DNA of 64,000 nt from Xiphydria camelus (GCA_963678675.1 OY783199.1:20522909-20586908); one strand, 5' to 3'. Shown: positions 22,980 through 34,499, counted from the first letter of the stretch. Translations and numbers: made by a program. Notes: generated by a model from the sequence alone, not told the origin.

Positions 22980-23199
22980 GCATTGCTTGCGATAAAATTG
23001 TTAGGTAATGTGGACTTGAGTCAAAAACTGTTGTTTTCCAGAAAACTAATTTAAAGATATTAGAATTCTTGGTAAATGTGATTATTACTTTTAGAAACTC
23101 ATATTTCGCGATACAAGTATTAATTCTAAACTAGTTTCGAGTATTAGTATTAAAATTTATATCAAGGGAATACGCATTTACATGGATTTCGCTTGACTT

Positions 23200-23640
23200 A
23201 AGCAAGTCTTTATGATAAAATCGTGACTTATAAGTCCCTATTACCTAACGTTAGAGATTTATAATAGAGCCCCGATGAGGAAGTGTAATGTTTAGTGCGC
23301 GAAGCCACTTTTAAGAGAAATTAATCGGGCTTTAATGGAAATGCCTTAATAAGGCCTTAATTGTGTGTAACTTAAAGTTTAATAATAAGGAAGCCTTGAA
23401 ATTCCCCGACAGAGCCCTGCTAAGTTTTCATTAACAAAGCCTGATTATTCCCTAACGAGGCATCCTTGTCACACCCTGAAGAGGTCCTTACGAGTTGGCC
23501 TTACTGGAGCTTTATAGCTTAAAAATAAGGAAACCTTAGAAAGCCCCAACAGGGCCCTACCTAGGTAATAATAAGGAAGCCCGAGTTCAGCCTTATAAGG
23601 GCCTCTTCTTAACCAAGGCCATTCCTAACTAATTTCTACA
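23200..23640. repeat. cluster of degenerate AAGGCCTTA / AAGGAAGCC words
   Basis: About 440 bp are enriched in AAGGCCTTA, AAGGAAGCCTTGAA, AAGGAAACCTTAGAAAG, CCTTATAAGGGCC and related words. They are spaced irregularly on both strands. The pattern suggests a worn-down array of short palindromic units. No frame is open through it. Confidence 0.6.
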
Positions 23641-24387
23641 CGGAAAACTGGTTTCTCGGTGTATTTGACAAATCCTTAAAAATACTTACTGTTAATGACT
23701 TCTAAAAATAAAAATGACTTTCTACTGCTTGATTGAAAAAATAACCAACCATTTAAAAAATGTCCAAGTGGGAGTCCTGTACTGGACTAAACCATCACCT
23801 CGGATTCAAGGGTGTCTACTTTGTAGAGGTATTCTCGATCGATACAGTCGCGAGGGTCCTTTTGTCCGTTTCGCCCCGCGAGCCGGCCGTGAAATATGTG
23901 AGCCGCCTTTTTCAGCCCGCGGTCACGCGGCGCTCCGCTCCAACGCGCGTCGTGTAACCGCGTGTAATAAGCTTCAACTTCGCTCGGGGAGGCCCGCGCG
24001 AGCGCAAACGTTTATAAACTTTAAACGAGCCCGATGCTACGCTTCGACTTAACGAGCGTAATAAATTTATACATCGCCGTGGACCGTGGAGGGAGGAGCA
24101 ACGAGCGAGGGGATATTTAACCCATACGCTATACGCGACTGTATCACGTGAAATATTCGCGACTGCGAGAAAATTGGGATTTATTGAATTTCGTAAATTT
24201 TGCGTGGGCGCCTTAAATCGTCGCGGCGTGGTGCGAGACGATATAAACTATTCCCGAACAGACTTAAGTACATGATCGTCACGACGTTAGTGCAAACTAC
24301 AATAATCGATTGTTCTGAAGTCTACATTTATTTTTCCATGTGAATTTGACAAATTGTATTTTTAAATAAATTGTTAATTTTACATCA
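23641..24387. other. single-copy stretch, no supported gene
   Basis: A GC-rich core at about 23860-24060 carries a 112-codon plus frame (23714-24052) with no recognisable domain. No repeats were seen. Confidence 0.5.
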
Positions 24388-24645
24388 CACCGAGAAAATA
24401 GTTCATTTATAGCGAATAAATGTTTGCTTGAATATGATGAAAGAAACTTTATTGAAATTTTATTGGACTAAAGAAATATTCGTTAACTATTGCAATATTT
24501 ACTTGGCACAATTAATCTTTTGAGACAATTGTGTTTGAATGAAATAAATATTTTACTAATTAATATATACTTTCTCGTTCTAATGAAACATTTATTTTGT
24601 CATATTTGAAGTTATACTTATTAATTATTAATAAACTATTCTCTT
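24388..24645. mobile_element. MITE family J (reverse orientation)
   Basis: It starts CACCGAGAAAATAGTTCATT and ends ATTAATAAACTATTCTCTT. The interior shows the family blocks in reverse order: GCTTGAATATGATGAAAG, TTCGTTAACTATTGCAATAT, GAATGAAATAAATATTTTAC. Confidence 0.82.
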
Positions 24646-24660
24646 AAAATACATTGCAGT

Positions 24661-24770
24661 CTCTTAGTCCTAATATGGTTAATAGAGAAATCATATATAA
24701 TCCACACATGTATAACCGAAACCACATATGGATTATATAGAAAATATATAGAATTTTTCCGCCTGGGATG
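24661..24770. mobile_element. family C fragment
   Basis: The right half of a C element remains: AATATGGTTAATAGAGAAAT, ATATAATCCACACATG, ACCACATATGGATTATA and the terminus AGAATTTTTCCGCCTGGG. It abuts the family J copy just upstream. Confidence 0.8.
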
Positions 24771-25490
24771 ATTCGAGTTCATTGTTGCATTTATTGTAGC
24801 AACATATTTACGAAACATTGTGCTTATATCGAATACACGTTTCGCATTCCATTTATATTATTTTCAAATCGCTTAATGTCACAAATATGCTTGCTTATCG
24901 AGATAAAACACGACTTCGACGCGTTTGAAAATCCATACGAACTTAAAATTGCTTAACAATTAATGTACATCTAGGTGTAGCAAACTGTTCGCGCGTCACC
25001 ACTTCTAGCGTCACCACTTCTAGCGAGAACTGCATAGCTTTGACATCAAGCGCGCGTGCTGGGTTGACAGTGCGTCACGCCGAGGGTGGAAAGAAAAGAA
25101 AGTAAGAGGGACGGAACACGCGAATAGACGTCGCAACCGGCTATTCCCGGATGGATTTGCACGGAAGTACACGATGCAGTTTACGCGAGGCACACACGCG
25201 TGCTTAAACGCCGGCTAGGTACTTCCTCTTTCGAACGTGCGATTCTAGTCGTCGCGGTTAAGCGTGAAACGCCGCGGTGCACCGCGTGTGCGATGCACTT
25301 GCGCGGTCGTTCGGGCTTCCTGCCCGCTCGGAGAAACGACTGCATAAGTTGCGAGAGATCGAGTTTCTTTCGGGATACATTTGCTTCCTGACAGTGGCGA
25401 GTAATATTGATGATTCACTCGAAATCAATATTGATTTAATTCGAACCAATATTCGATTGAGACGATTTGAATATTTATGCAAGACTATTT
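24771..25490. other. single-copy stretch, no supported gene
   Basis: It contains a 15-bp direct duplication (GCGTCACCACTTCTA twice, 24993-25022) and a GC-rich part (about 25000-25380). Small unrecognised frames of up to 74 codons occur on both strands. Confidence 0.5.
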
Positions 25491-25496
25491 CTAATA

Positions 25497-25573
25497 AAAC
25501 TTCGTTTAGATTATTTCGTCATATTTGAAATTACATTTATTAACCAGGTATCTATAAACCGTTTTCTTGATGT
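25497..25573. mobile_element. family J fragment
   Basis: Only the right-hand segment is left: ATTATTTCGTCATATTTG, AAATTACATTTATTAACC and ATAAACCGTTTTCTT. The rest of the element is absent. Confidence 0.6.
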
Positions 25574-25689
25574 AGGAAATTCCTGCTTTCAAAATTTATG
25601 ACGGCTGAATAGTTTTTTCAAATCAAGAAAACTTTTTAATTTCTCTGACTCTTCTACGATATCTCCCTGACGGATAGTTTCCTGACAAG

Positions 25690-26570
25690 TCCAGGATTTC
25701 CGAATTTCCTGGCCGCTGGACATCATGTTAGGTAAATGTCCACGTCGTTCGAACATAACACACACGAATGCACGTAGAGAGCGATGCGTTTATAATTCGT
25801 CCTACCCGCATCCATTCCCGACGAGAGTCGCAGAAATGAGATCGAGTCGAAGCGAAATAAAACGAAGAAGTGCCACGGGCCGATCGTTTAGACTCGCTCC
25901 AGTTTGCCTCGCATTTTTCCCTCGAGCGCTATCACGCTCCACCGAGTCCCGATCCCTCGTTCGTGACCGTTTACGAGATACAAAGGCCAATCCCCGTCCT
26001 GCAACCTCTTCATCCACTTCGCTCCCGTAAATTTGCTCCCTTTTCCGTCGCGACCCCCCTTCCCCCTCCCCGCCACGCAGAGCGTATACCGCGGACTTTG
26101 ATCCGTTTCGTTTCTTTTCTCTTCCCTCGTCTCCGCGCGCGGCAGCAGCGCGCCGCGTATACAAATTTGCATTCGTCCCCACCCGGAATTAAATCTCATG
26201 GACGCGAACATCTCGCGGTGGTATCGCGCGATTATACATGCAAATGAAAGTGAACCGGGGAAAAGAATTATGGTCGATTCGGCTGCGCGGGGACGTGGAT
26301 GCTCAGGCGGCGAAGCGAACGTCGGAGTTCCCTCGAGTGACGAAACCAAAGACGGCCCCGTTCCGAATAAATTACTTCGGCTTCAATTAAACATCGGTCG
26401 GGGCGCGTAAATATTGAGTTTACCGTCGGCATCCGCGCGCAGAGGCGCAGTTGCATCAAAACTCGTGTCGTTATTTCTTCGCGTAGAATATAATTTTCTC
26501 GGTACCTGTTACTAAACATAATTATCTAAACTGTTCAAAGTTTCGTTTGAAAATTCAAGTGATATTAACT
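25690..26570. other. CpG-rich island with overlapping open frames
   Basis: Frames of 101 and 125 codons (plus) and 126 and 153 codons (minus) overlap across 25725-26349. Their products are basic, low-complexity and unrecognised. No splice-bounded exon could be defended. Confidence 0.45.
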
Positions 26571-26607
26571 GATGCAATTTATCAATGACATTTCCATCTA
26601 AAATGTC

Positions 26608-26870
26608 ATACGAGAAAATATATAATTATTATTAAAATGTTTATTTCATTCAAATAGTTGCCTCGACGAATTTAATTGTGGCAAATAAATATCGTTATAG
26701 TTAACGGGTATTTATTCGGTCCAAGTGAATATATGTTAATTATTAGAATGTCTCTTTCATTCTAACAAAAATAAAGCAACAGCTAACGAATATTTGCTTG
26801 ACCCAAAGAAATATTTCTTTCGACGTAATCAAATATACGTATATTAATTATAAATAAACTGCATTCTCAT
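26608..26870. mobile_element. MITE family J, divergent copy
   Basis: It contains AATGTTTATTTCATTCAAAT, GTTGCCTCGACGAATTTAAT, GTTAACGGGTATTTATTCGG and an end AATAAACTGCATTCTCATTG. A second, partial J-like segment (TATATGTTAATTATTAGAAT) is repeated inside, so it may be a rearranged or double insertion. Confidence 0.65.
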
Positions 26871-26883
26871 TGCGGTTGAACCC

Positions 26884-27300
26884 ATATGGAAATCGGCGAC
26901 ATCATGCCAGTAGTACCACTGAGCCATAAACAGGCCCGGTCATCGTTGCCACTACTCGACATTGATTGTGTTATTTCATCAGTACTTGACATCTGTATTG
27001 GGCCATTACTGGCAACAATACAGGGCTAATACCGGGCCGGTTGTCCCACTAAGATTCGTTCATAGACCGGCGAAACAACTGGCCCGAGACTGGCGCCAAA
27101 AATGGGCCCATATTCGCATTTTTGCTTCACAGAGAGTCAATCGTTCTGCAATCGTCAAAATGACTGGCTTGATACTAGTATGATAGATGAGCCATTCTTG
27201 CCAACCTTGAATGCCAAAATCGGCCTGATTCTGATGAAGAATATTCGCCCATTATCAGGTTTCGGTCGTCGATACCGGGCCAGGACTGGCCCAATAGTTC
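26884..27300. repeat. cluster of ACTGGCCC / GGGCCA words
   Basis: Over about 415 bp, words such as CAGGCCCGG, GGGCCATTACTGGC, ACCGGGCCGG, ACTGGCCCGAGACTGG and ACCGGGCCAGGACTGGCCC recur irregularly. This looks like an old, degenerate short-unit repeat. Two small frames (73 and 83 codons) run through it without meaning. Confidence 0.55.
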
Positions 27301-27439
27301 ATTCCTACACATACTACTCACAAGTACTCAAGTACCTACTACTGAAAATTTAGATTCTTTCGATTCTCAAGATTTAAGCTACTTTTAATAGTGTAGGGTC
27401 CAACTCTAATAAATATGAAAAATAAAATATGTATGACGA

Positions 27440-27602
27440 TTGCTATGCCAAAATAGTAAATTGGTCATAGCTTCGACAATATTGTGTTGAACTGTGCGCA
27501 TCATAGTAATGATTACCATCCGAGAAACGATGATTACTATTCTGCGTATTATTCAACACTATATTGTCGAAGCTTTCGCTAACTCATTATTCTGGCATAG
27601 TA
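27440..27602. mobile_element. foldback family I, copy 1
   Basis: The arms start TTGCTATGCCAAAATAGTAA and continue through AGCTTCGACAATATTGTG. They are mirrored at the right by TATTGTCGAAGCTTTCG and TTATTCTGGCATAG. A shorter relative is at 34372-34499. Confidence 0.8.
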
Positions 27603-27729
27603 CCTAATCGTTACTATTCAATTTTCTCCGTATAGGTACCTACAATTATACATCCTTAATCATATTGATGATCGATTTCTCCTCCGGTATCCAGGTACTT
27701 ATTCAAGGAAGACAAAACGATCGCATTAA

Positions 27730-27950
27730 CCCCTTCAGACCTGATTTTTTGTTCGCGGAGTAAAAAAAAATTTTAATGATGTTTCAGCCTTTGGGGTATT
27801 ATTATATTTTAACATATTTTTGCAATCTTTATTTGAAAATTTTTTATATTTATGTGCAAACAGTACAAAGTTGTATTTTTGCATAACATTTTTTTAATAA
27901 AATAGCTCAAATCCAATGTACATACTCGTGTACACCAGGTCTGATGGGGG
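27730..27950. mobile_element. piggyBac-like MITE, right flank decayed
   Basis: The left end is TTAA followed by CCCCTTCAGACCTG. The right end, inverted, reads CCCCCATCAGACCTG. The left TTAA is intact and the right one is not. TTAA duplications and C-rich tips are typical of piggyBac-derived elements. It is non-coding. Confidence 0.6.
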
Positions 27951-27959
27951 CATATCGAC

Positions 27960-28136
27960 GTCATAGCGAAATCGGTGTTCGGCGAGTTAAGCGTAACATT
28001 AGTCGCAAGGAGAGAACCGTGCAACGCGTTATCCTCCGCGTCGCACTGCCCGCGATGTAATACAAAGTCGGAATGCGACGCGCCGCTCGGTATACGCGTC
28101 CGACGAAAGAACGCGAGTGCATTAAGGCAAATTGCC

Positions 28137-28169
<33 letters not shown>

Positions 28170-28825
28170 CGGGCTTTAATAAGCCCGCGGGTGTGAGTCG
28201 TCCGTAATGATAATAAGGGGTAGTCGTTCGCTTCGTTAACGTCTCGGCGTTACCACGTGTAGCCGTTTAAGTACTCGCTAATACATTTGCCGCGAGGCCG
28301 CACCCCGGCCATCCCTGTTTATGGGAATGCTAATGAACTGCAACAACTTCATAAACCACCTCTTCGCGGAGGTACGCATACGCGACGTCGCCCGAGTCTC
28401 GCGTGCGAGACGCGCGCGCGGGTACGCATGCACATCGGCACGCGTTATGAGCGTATAAAGTCCGCCTATGTGTGCAGCTTTCGCGACGGAGTTTTCGCGG
28501 AGGAGATAATTCTGCGCGGAAATTTTCCGTGGATCGCGTTATTAACCGCGTAGTGCCGCGATGTACAGCCGGAGCTCCGACGCGTCCGACTCGCACGCAC
28601 CGTTACTACTGGATCCCCCATCGAGTTGCTCGCGCGCCGGGGGGTGCACTGATTTCACGATTACGATCGTATTTGTAGCATGTAATCTACTTAGCGCAGA
28701 TTTACTCGTGCCGATTTTAATTAAACGGACACGTGAAAGGGTTGACGTTCGAATGACACTTTGCGAATTTTGAGCTACGCCACGTGATACTGGATAGCGT
28801 TGTTCATGAGAGAGAAGGATGTGAA
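27960..28825. other. CpG-rich island, no supported gene
   Basis: GC-rich single-copy DNA holds a (GA)n run at 28138-28167. Frames of up to 88 codons lie on both strands between 28287 and 28773. None resembles a known protein. Confidence 0.5.
28138..28167. repeat. (GA)n microsatellite
   Basis: This is an uninterrupted GAGAGA tract of about 30 bp. Confidence 0.95.
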
Positions 28826-29009
28826 TTATAATCCTTATGTACCTATAATTATAGGTACATAAGGACTATATTTGGATTTTTTTATATTTGTATAATCCAT
28901 ATATAGTCCGTATGTGGTTAACATAGAAATTATATATATATATAATCCATATATGATCAAATCCACATATGGATCATATACAAAATATATAGAACATTTT
29001 CGCTTGGGT
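28826..29009. mobile_element. family C element, rearranged left end
   Basis: The right end (ACAAAATATATAGAACATTT, then TCGCTTGGG) and the body are standard C. The left end is replaced by a 32-bp palindrome, CCTTATGTACCTATAA and its mirror (28833-28864). Confidence 0.75.
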
Positions 29010-30099
29010 TGATATTTGATGAAATCGAATAGCCGTTTCGATGAAACGAGTGTAATTTACTCGAATATTCGTCTAAGAATAAGATATATCTCGTTGTTTT
29101 AGACAAACAAATTTCCGTATAGAGAATAGCTTGGCCCTCTCCAAACTTCTGATAGATTTTTATATGGAAATTAATTTAAATTTCATCGAAAATTCAGATG
29201 AGTTCCACTTTTGTTTCACGTGAAAATTAATGTTCGATTCCATCAAATATACGTTTATCCGATCCACGTGATTTTTCTCCGAGATTCGTATTCGAATTAG
29301 CCATTTTTTATCTGTATTGGGATCTGACATGGGGGAGGAGCTTAATTCGAAAAATCCAATATGGCCGAAATGAGTATACTACTGATACAGAGTCTTATGG
29401 GAGTGAAGTCATTATTTATTGTTTTAGCACGCGCAGGGCTCCGCGAATCCTTCCCAACTTTCACTAGACTCGCGGGAGGACATGAGCACCCTTTGCCCTC
29501 CGTTATCATCCAGGGTTGACCTCCCATAAATATAAATTCAGCCTTCGAGACGCGCATATGTCTGTCCCTGGACGGGCGCATCACGGAACGTCGACGTATC
29601 TGCGCGCAACCCCGGAGTCTTTTTCACGTTTTTACTCTTCCACTTTCTCGAAACTTTCTTCTCACATCGTGAAATGGAAAAAACCCGCCCTTATGCCAAA
29701 GCATACCCCTTCCTTGCGAGCCGTTTCCCGGCAGTCGTGAAAAATTCGTTATCGTGTTCGTATCTCCTCCTGCTCCTCACTTGCGCAAGCATCGCACTCA
29801 TTCTAAGTGTTCCCGAACATTCGTTATTAACCCGAAAATAAAATCTACGTATTTACCAAACGACAACCCTCTCTCTCCAGTTTCTTCGCTTCTGTCTACT
29901 CCTTCATCGCAACAGCATTCTTTCCTGGATTCCGATTCCATTCCCTTTCTCTCCTCAAACTATTTTACATTTGGTCTTCCGAACATTTACGAATGGCTTT
30001 AACTATGAACGCGATTTGCTCTTGGGCAGGTATCTTACACCTTTCATTTTTCTATTAATTCAACATATGAATAAGGTATAATTTTTAATAATATAATAA
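29010..30099. other. single-copy stretch, no supported gene
   Basis: Mixed composition. Frames of 80 codons (29342-29584, minus), 74 codons (29516-29740, plus) and 82 codons (29754-30002, plus) are unrecognised. No repeat shared with the window was found. Confidence 0.45.
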
Positions 30100-30470
30100 T
30101 GTTCTGTTCGCTCCGAGGTTTTTGAACGTACTGGACGCTCTTCGACCAGGAACTTGTACGACTTTTTTAGTATTCTCTTACGATCAGGGGTGGGAGTGCT
30201 AACTGCGCAACGCGAAGAAATTTCCAGGGAAATGCGGGAGGCAGGATTAAGTGTTGTAAATCCCGAGGAAACTCCAGTGCTCGGTTCCTGTGTCCCGGCC
30301 GACGTACACAGGACCCTGTGGCATTGAGGAACTTTCCCGGATCTAATTTATGACTCAAAGGGTCCCAAGGAGAGTGTCGAATTTTTCCCTCGCACCGGTC
30401 TAGGGCCCAAATGCGAGAAGCATTTGGGCGAATACGCGACATACATACATTAATCCAATGCCAGTCACTC
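30100..30470. repeat. dispersed repeat family T, long copy
   Basis: The blocks GGACGCTCTTCGACC, GAGGAACTTTCCCGGATC, TAATTTATG, GTGTCGAATTT and AAATGCGAGAAGCATTTGGG are shared in order with 38930-39130, inside element S. This copy has about 170 bp extra after CTCTTCGACC. On the minus strand an open frame spans it, but the second copy breaks it. The class is unknown. Confidence 0.7.
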
Positions 30471-30762
30471 GCTAACCCACTAAACGGTATACTAGGAATA
30501 GTTTTACTTCTCGCCACCAGACGGCGTATCGAGACATGTCAGATCCCAATAGAGGAGAACCGGAGCAAGTTGACAAAAAGGAGCATTGTAAAAAAATTGT
30601 AGTAAACTTAAAATGATCTTATATACGTAATTTTATGAAAATTATATTTATTATATTTCGTTATGAAATGTATATTCAATTTAGTATAATTATACCTACA
30701 CAAAATTCAATAAATGCCCAATACAAATTCTACAAGGGAGAGTGTACTAATTTCCGTAATTA

Positions 30763-31014
30763 CACCAAGAAAATAATTTATTAATAATTAATAAATGTAA
30801 TTTCAAACACGGCGAAATAAATATTTCGCTAGGGCAAGAAAATATATGTTAATTATTAAAATGTTTATTTTATTCAAATTATTGTCTCAAAGGATTTAAT
30901 TGTACCAAATAAATATTGGTTAAATATTACAATATGTAAAATGTCCGATAAAATGTTTATTTCGCCATATTCAAACAAACATTTGTTAACTACAAATAAA
31001 CTGTTTGCTCAGTG
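30763..31014. mobile_element. MITE family J with TA duplication
   Basis: TA+CACCAAGAAAATAATTTATT opens the element and ACAAATAAACTGTTTGCTCAGTG-type sequence closes it, followed by TA. At 252 bp, all family blocks are present in order. This copy best supports TA as the J-family target site. Confidence 0.88.
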
Positions 31015-31019
31015 TAAGC

Positions 31020-31630
31020 AGGTTGAAAAACAACCTTTATATAAAATTACATTAAGTATGCCATTTTTCTTACAATGAAATTGACTCGCTTCTCTCTAGC
31101 TTTGAACATTATAAAATTATACGGCTGTACTCGGGCATTTAATACGTTTCTACTTGTGAATTCGTCGAGAGATTCGCATTCGAATAAATTTGCTTCCCCG
31201 AATGCAAAACGGATCGTTTACGAGCGTGCATGCGTTTATGGGAGGCGATAAGGAAACGAGTAGTATTTCATTCGGAATAATTAGCTTCGTTCTACGACTC
31301 TCGCGGACCGTGTGAGAAACTGCCTGATCTTTGGAGCGATGCGAAAATACGCTCGTCGATTTTTGTCTCTGGCGCGGACGTATTTATATGTACGTCGGTC
31401 GTTTCGTCCGTGAGATTCGCGGATAGTTACGGTGCGTGATTAATGCCGTTGGTAGACGCGCGCGCGTATACGATCGCGAATGTGCGTACATCGGAAATGG
31501 TGAGGAGGCGGCGTGGGACGAAACCGAAAACGAATGGCGTAAAGTGGGTTACAGGGCCGTTTCTGCAGTGGTAAGCGTAACGATTCCACGCGGCTATTCG
31601 CGGCGTATCGCCGGTTCGCACGTTCCACCC
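31020..31630. other. single-copy stretch with CpG-rich end
   Basis: AT-rich to 31180, then GC-rich. Overlapping frames of 86 (plus) and 72 (minus) codons at 31436-31696 are unrecognised. Confidence 0.5.
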
Positions 31631-31830
31631 GTACTGAGAAAAAATGTGCTACATTCAACTACGGTGAGGTTGAATACGGCGAACCTCATGGTATAGTCGT
31701 TTCAATAGCGCAAGATTGTAAGGACAAATAAATGAAACAAGTGAATATCTATTTACTTGAAACAATTTCACCGTGAAGCTCGTCGTATTCAACCTCACCG
31801 TGGTTGAAAAAATGTAGTTAATTTTGTTCA
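31631..31830. mobile_element. 200-bp foldback with CTGAGAAAAA-like end
   Basis: The left arm GTACTGAGAAAAAATGTGCT continues into CAACTACGGTGAGGTTGAAT and ACGGCGA. The mirrored right arm is TCGTCGTATTCAACCTCACC, then GTGGTTGAAAAAATGTAG. The loop is AT-rich. Confidence 0.78.
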
Positions 31831-31878
31831 GGCGGTAAATTCAAGACTAAGGATGGACGTTACAATATATTTTATGTA

Positions 31879-32426
31879 CACGGCGAAAAATGGATTTGGA
31901 ATGAGGAGCACTGAGAGAGTGCCCACATTCTGGCACTGATTGCCTGATTGATCTGGGTAGATTCTGGCGTTATATGATCGCCTGTGTGGCACTGGAGCGA
32001 TAACTCGAATTTTTGCGAAATATTGCCATGCAAAATAGTATTTCATTACCCTCGTATGGCAAAAATTAGTACAATATCGCATGTTTTAAAATAATTTGGT
32101 ATTTTCTGCAATACAGCCAACGAATATATAGAGAAAAATAAGAAACAGGAATTGAAAAATAAGAAAAGCAGTACTCTACTTTTCTCTGTACCTATACACA
32201 TTAATTGTATTGCAAAAATGCTATATTACTATAAAATATGCTATATTGTATCAATTTTTGCCATATGAAGGGAATGAATTGCTATTTCATATAGCAATAG
32301 TTTGTAAAAATTCGTGTTGTCACTCCAGTAGCACACGGTTGATCACATAAAATGCCAGGATCTAGGTACTCGATGCGAGAATCTGGGCACTCAGTGCTCT
32401 CCATTTCAAATCCATTTTTCTCCGTG
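31879..32426. mobile_element. 548-bp foldback element with >200-bp arms and TA duplication
   Basis: The termini CACGGCGAAAAATGGATTTG and CAAATCCATTTTTCTCCGTG are flanked by TA on each side (31877-31878, 32427-32428). The arms continue inverted through GAGCACTGAG, AGTGCCCA.ATTCT, ATGGCAAAAATT and ACAATAT, leaving only about 100 bp of loop. The terminus is a variant of the CACTGAGAAAAA end seen in many families here. Confidence 0.88.
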
Positions 32427-32745
32427 TATGTATATGTGGACGCATGCATTGCGGAATATAACGGGATGATATCCTTGAACCTTCCTTTTATTTCCGGCTC
32501 ATTTTCGTTTCCCCCTTTATGATTTGTAGTTTCCAAAAAAAAAAAAAAAACAAGACGAGGAGCGAAAAATGTACTGAATTTTGCTATTCGGAGGGATTCA
32601 TATTTTATCTCTGCTTTCAAATCAGATATATCTGCACTGATAATTGAATGGAGAAACAAATGGGAATCGTCCAATTTAAATAGGGCATTATTGGTTTGGC
32701 AATACCGTCCTGTCTAAAAATTCAAATTATACTATACTTATGGCC

Positions 32746-32900
32746 TATTAAACTCAGCAGAAACGCGCTAAGTTCAAATGAATATCATATTGAAGAGTTA
32801 GTTCCAGTGGCATATTTATTCAATTGCAATGAATAGTGGCATGAATTTATACAAATAATATTTCAAATCAATTGATATTCATTCGAATCAGATAAATATA
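32746..32900. mobile_element. family O-like fragment
   Basis: CAAATGAATATCATATTGAA, GTGGCATATTTATTCAATTG and GATATTCATTCGAATCAGAT are related to the O copies at 1804 and 61621. It is truncated by the family Y element that follows. Confidence 0.5.
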
Positions 32901-32902
32901 TT

Positions 32903-33130
32903 CACCGACAGAAATAATTTGCCGATCGAAGTAACCGTCGACACGAACAGTGCCAAGAGAAAAGATATCTATTTAAGACAAATAAATTCATTGAGTTGAA
33001 CGAATCTACACTTGATTCGAATAACATGTAAGTACTTGATTCAACGACAATATGTCAGACTTAAATAAATATGTTCTTGCCACTATTCATGTTGACGGTT
33101 AATTCGATCGGAAAATTATTTTTCTCTATG
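32903..33130. mobile_element. MITE family Y, copy 2
   Basis: CACCGACAGAAATAATTTGC, then CGATCGAAGTAACCGTCGAC, is mirrored at the right by GTTGACGGTTAATTCGATCG, then AAATTATTTTTCTCTATG. The interior ATTCATTGAGTTGAACGAAT matches copy 1 at 2016-2196. Confidence 0.78.
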
Positions 33131-33139
33131 TTTCTGGGA

Positions 33140-33698
33140 CTGTTGAAATACTAGGGGAGATGTGCCTAATTTGTACCACATTTTCGTTTTTGGTCGTTAT
33201 TTGTTACCAGCCATTGTGTATGCTAATATGCGCGTGTTTTTTTAATCCTTTAGTTATTTATTTGTCATGTTCTGCCGCAATATTAACGAAACATTTTGTT
33301 AAATTTATAAAAAAAAGAGGATTTTCTAAAGTCCTGCAAGTGACTGGGCCATTTTTTCTCTCAGTATATTTTTATACGCTAACTCTTCACAATTTTAATT
33401 AATGAATCGAACGATTACTCGCAATTACGACGACCGCGAGCGCCAACAAAAACCCGGATGCAGCGCATCGATCCGAGTCGTGCTAAAATGAATCATCCCC
33501 GTGCAGAGTAGGTAGTGTACCTGACAGCTTCGCGCGAGAAGTCAACACGCCTTTCATGCTTTCATCTCCCATAGACTCCGGGAGACACCGATAAATAATT
33601 ATCGCGTTCGATGAATGACTATCGTGTAGCGAGCGTGCGATTGCGCGCGTAACTCTACCTTATAAACTACTATCCTACAATAGCGCCTTAGGAATTAT
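33140..33698. other. single-copy stretch with a possible lone transposon end
   Basis: TA+GGGGAGATGTGCCTAATTTG at 33155-33176 looks like the tip of a TA-flanked element, but I find no partner. The 80-codon plus frame behind it (33160-33402) is hydrophobic and unrecognised. The rest is CpG-rich. Confidence 0.4.
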
Positions 33699-33823
33699 GC
33701 ACAACCATAGGAATAGGGAACAGGAATAGGAACAGCGCTTCACATACGCTACATATACACTAAAAGCGTATGTTGCGTAGCGTATATGAAGCGCTGTTCC
33801 TATTCCTGTTCCTCTGGTTGTAC
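33699..33823. repeat. foldback element, ~50-bp arms
   Basis: ACAACCATAGGAATAGGGAA, then CAGGAATAGGAACAGCGCTT and CACATACGCTAC, is mirrored by GTAGCGTATATGAAGCGCTG, TTCCTATTCCTG and GGTTGT. It is non-coding. Confidence 0.82.
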
Positions 33824-34253
33824 ATAGCCCCCTACAGTCGCACGTCGTCGACGAGATCGAGGACGTCGAACGAAGAAAACTCTGTCCAGAGAGCTCGCAT
33901 GCGATAACTCATCGATTAACACGGTCAGCCGCCACGGCGGTAGACCCGCACAGAGGACGGGGGCTCGTAACGCGTGTACACCGTCGCGATGGGACTTTCA
34001 CCGTGATCGACATCGTCTGCGCGAAGCGTGAAACGTCGATCGCGTGCGTCGCGAAATGGGAACGCACGGGGGATACGTTGACGCGATACGCGGAGGCGCG
34101 GCTGTCAAAGCGCGACGACTTTCGTGGAGATTTCCCTTGAATTTCTCGCATAGAAAAGCTGGCGACAGCGGCCGATGCCCTCGCATCGTCGATTATTGGT
34201 AAACGTGGGATGTGCATTTGCGAAGTTGCTTTACGCAGCCGGAGAAAGTTGAA
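33824..34253. other. CpG-rich island, no supported gene
   Basis: The 102-codon minus frame at 33909-34217 is basic and unrecognised. No repeats were seen. Confidence 0.5.
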
Positions 34254-34361
34254 TAGGGTAAAGCAGGGTGAGTTGTCGCAGAAAGTTGGCCCCTGGTTCC
34301 TACGGAAAGTAATGGAAACGAGGGGCCAATTTCCAGTGCAGACTCACTTCGTTTCATCTTA
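34254..34361. mobile_element. hairpin family H, copy 2
   Basis: TAGGGTAAAGCAGGGTGAGT opens it. The core is TTGGCCCCTGGTTCC..GGAAACGAGGGGCCAA. The outer right arm is poorly preserved. It is related to 43469-43573, which has the same opening. Confidence 0.7.
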
Positions 34362-34371
34362 CAATTAGTAA

Positions 34372-34499
34372 TGATTGCTATGCCAGAATAGTATGTAGTT
34401 GGCAGCTTCGACGATATTGTGTTGAATAATCTGCAGAATAATACTTAATCATTGCCGGCCTACAGATTGTTTGTTATTCTCATTATTCTTGCATAGTAA
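34372..34499. mobile_element. foldback family I, copy 2 (decayed)
   Basis: TTGCTATGCCAGAATAGTAT and GCTTCGACGATATTGTGTTG on the left match 27440-27602. The right arm retains CATTATTCTTGCATAG only. Confidence 0.7.
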
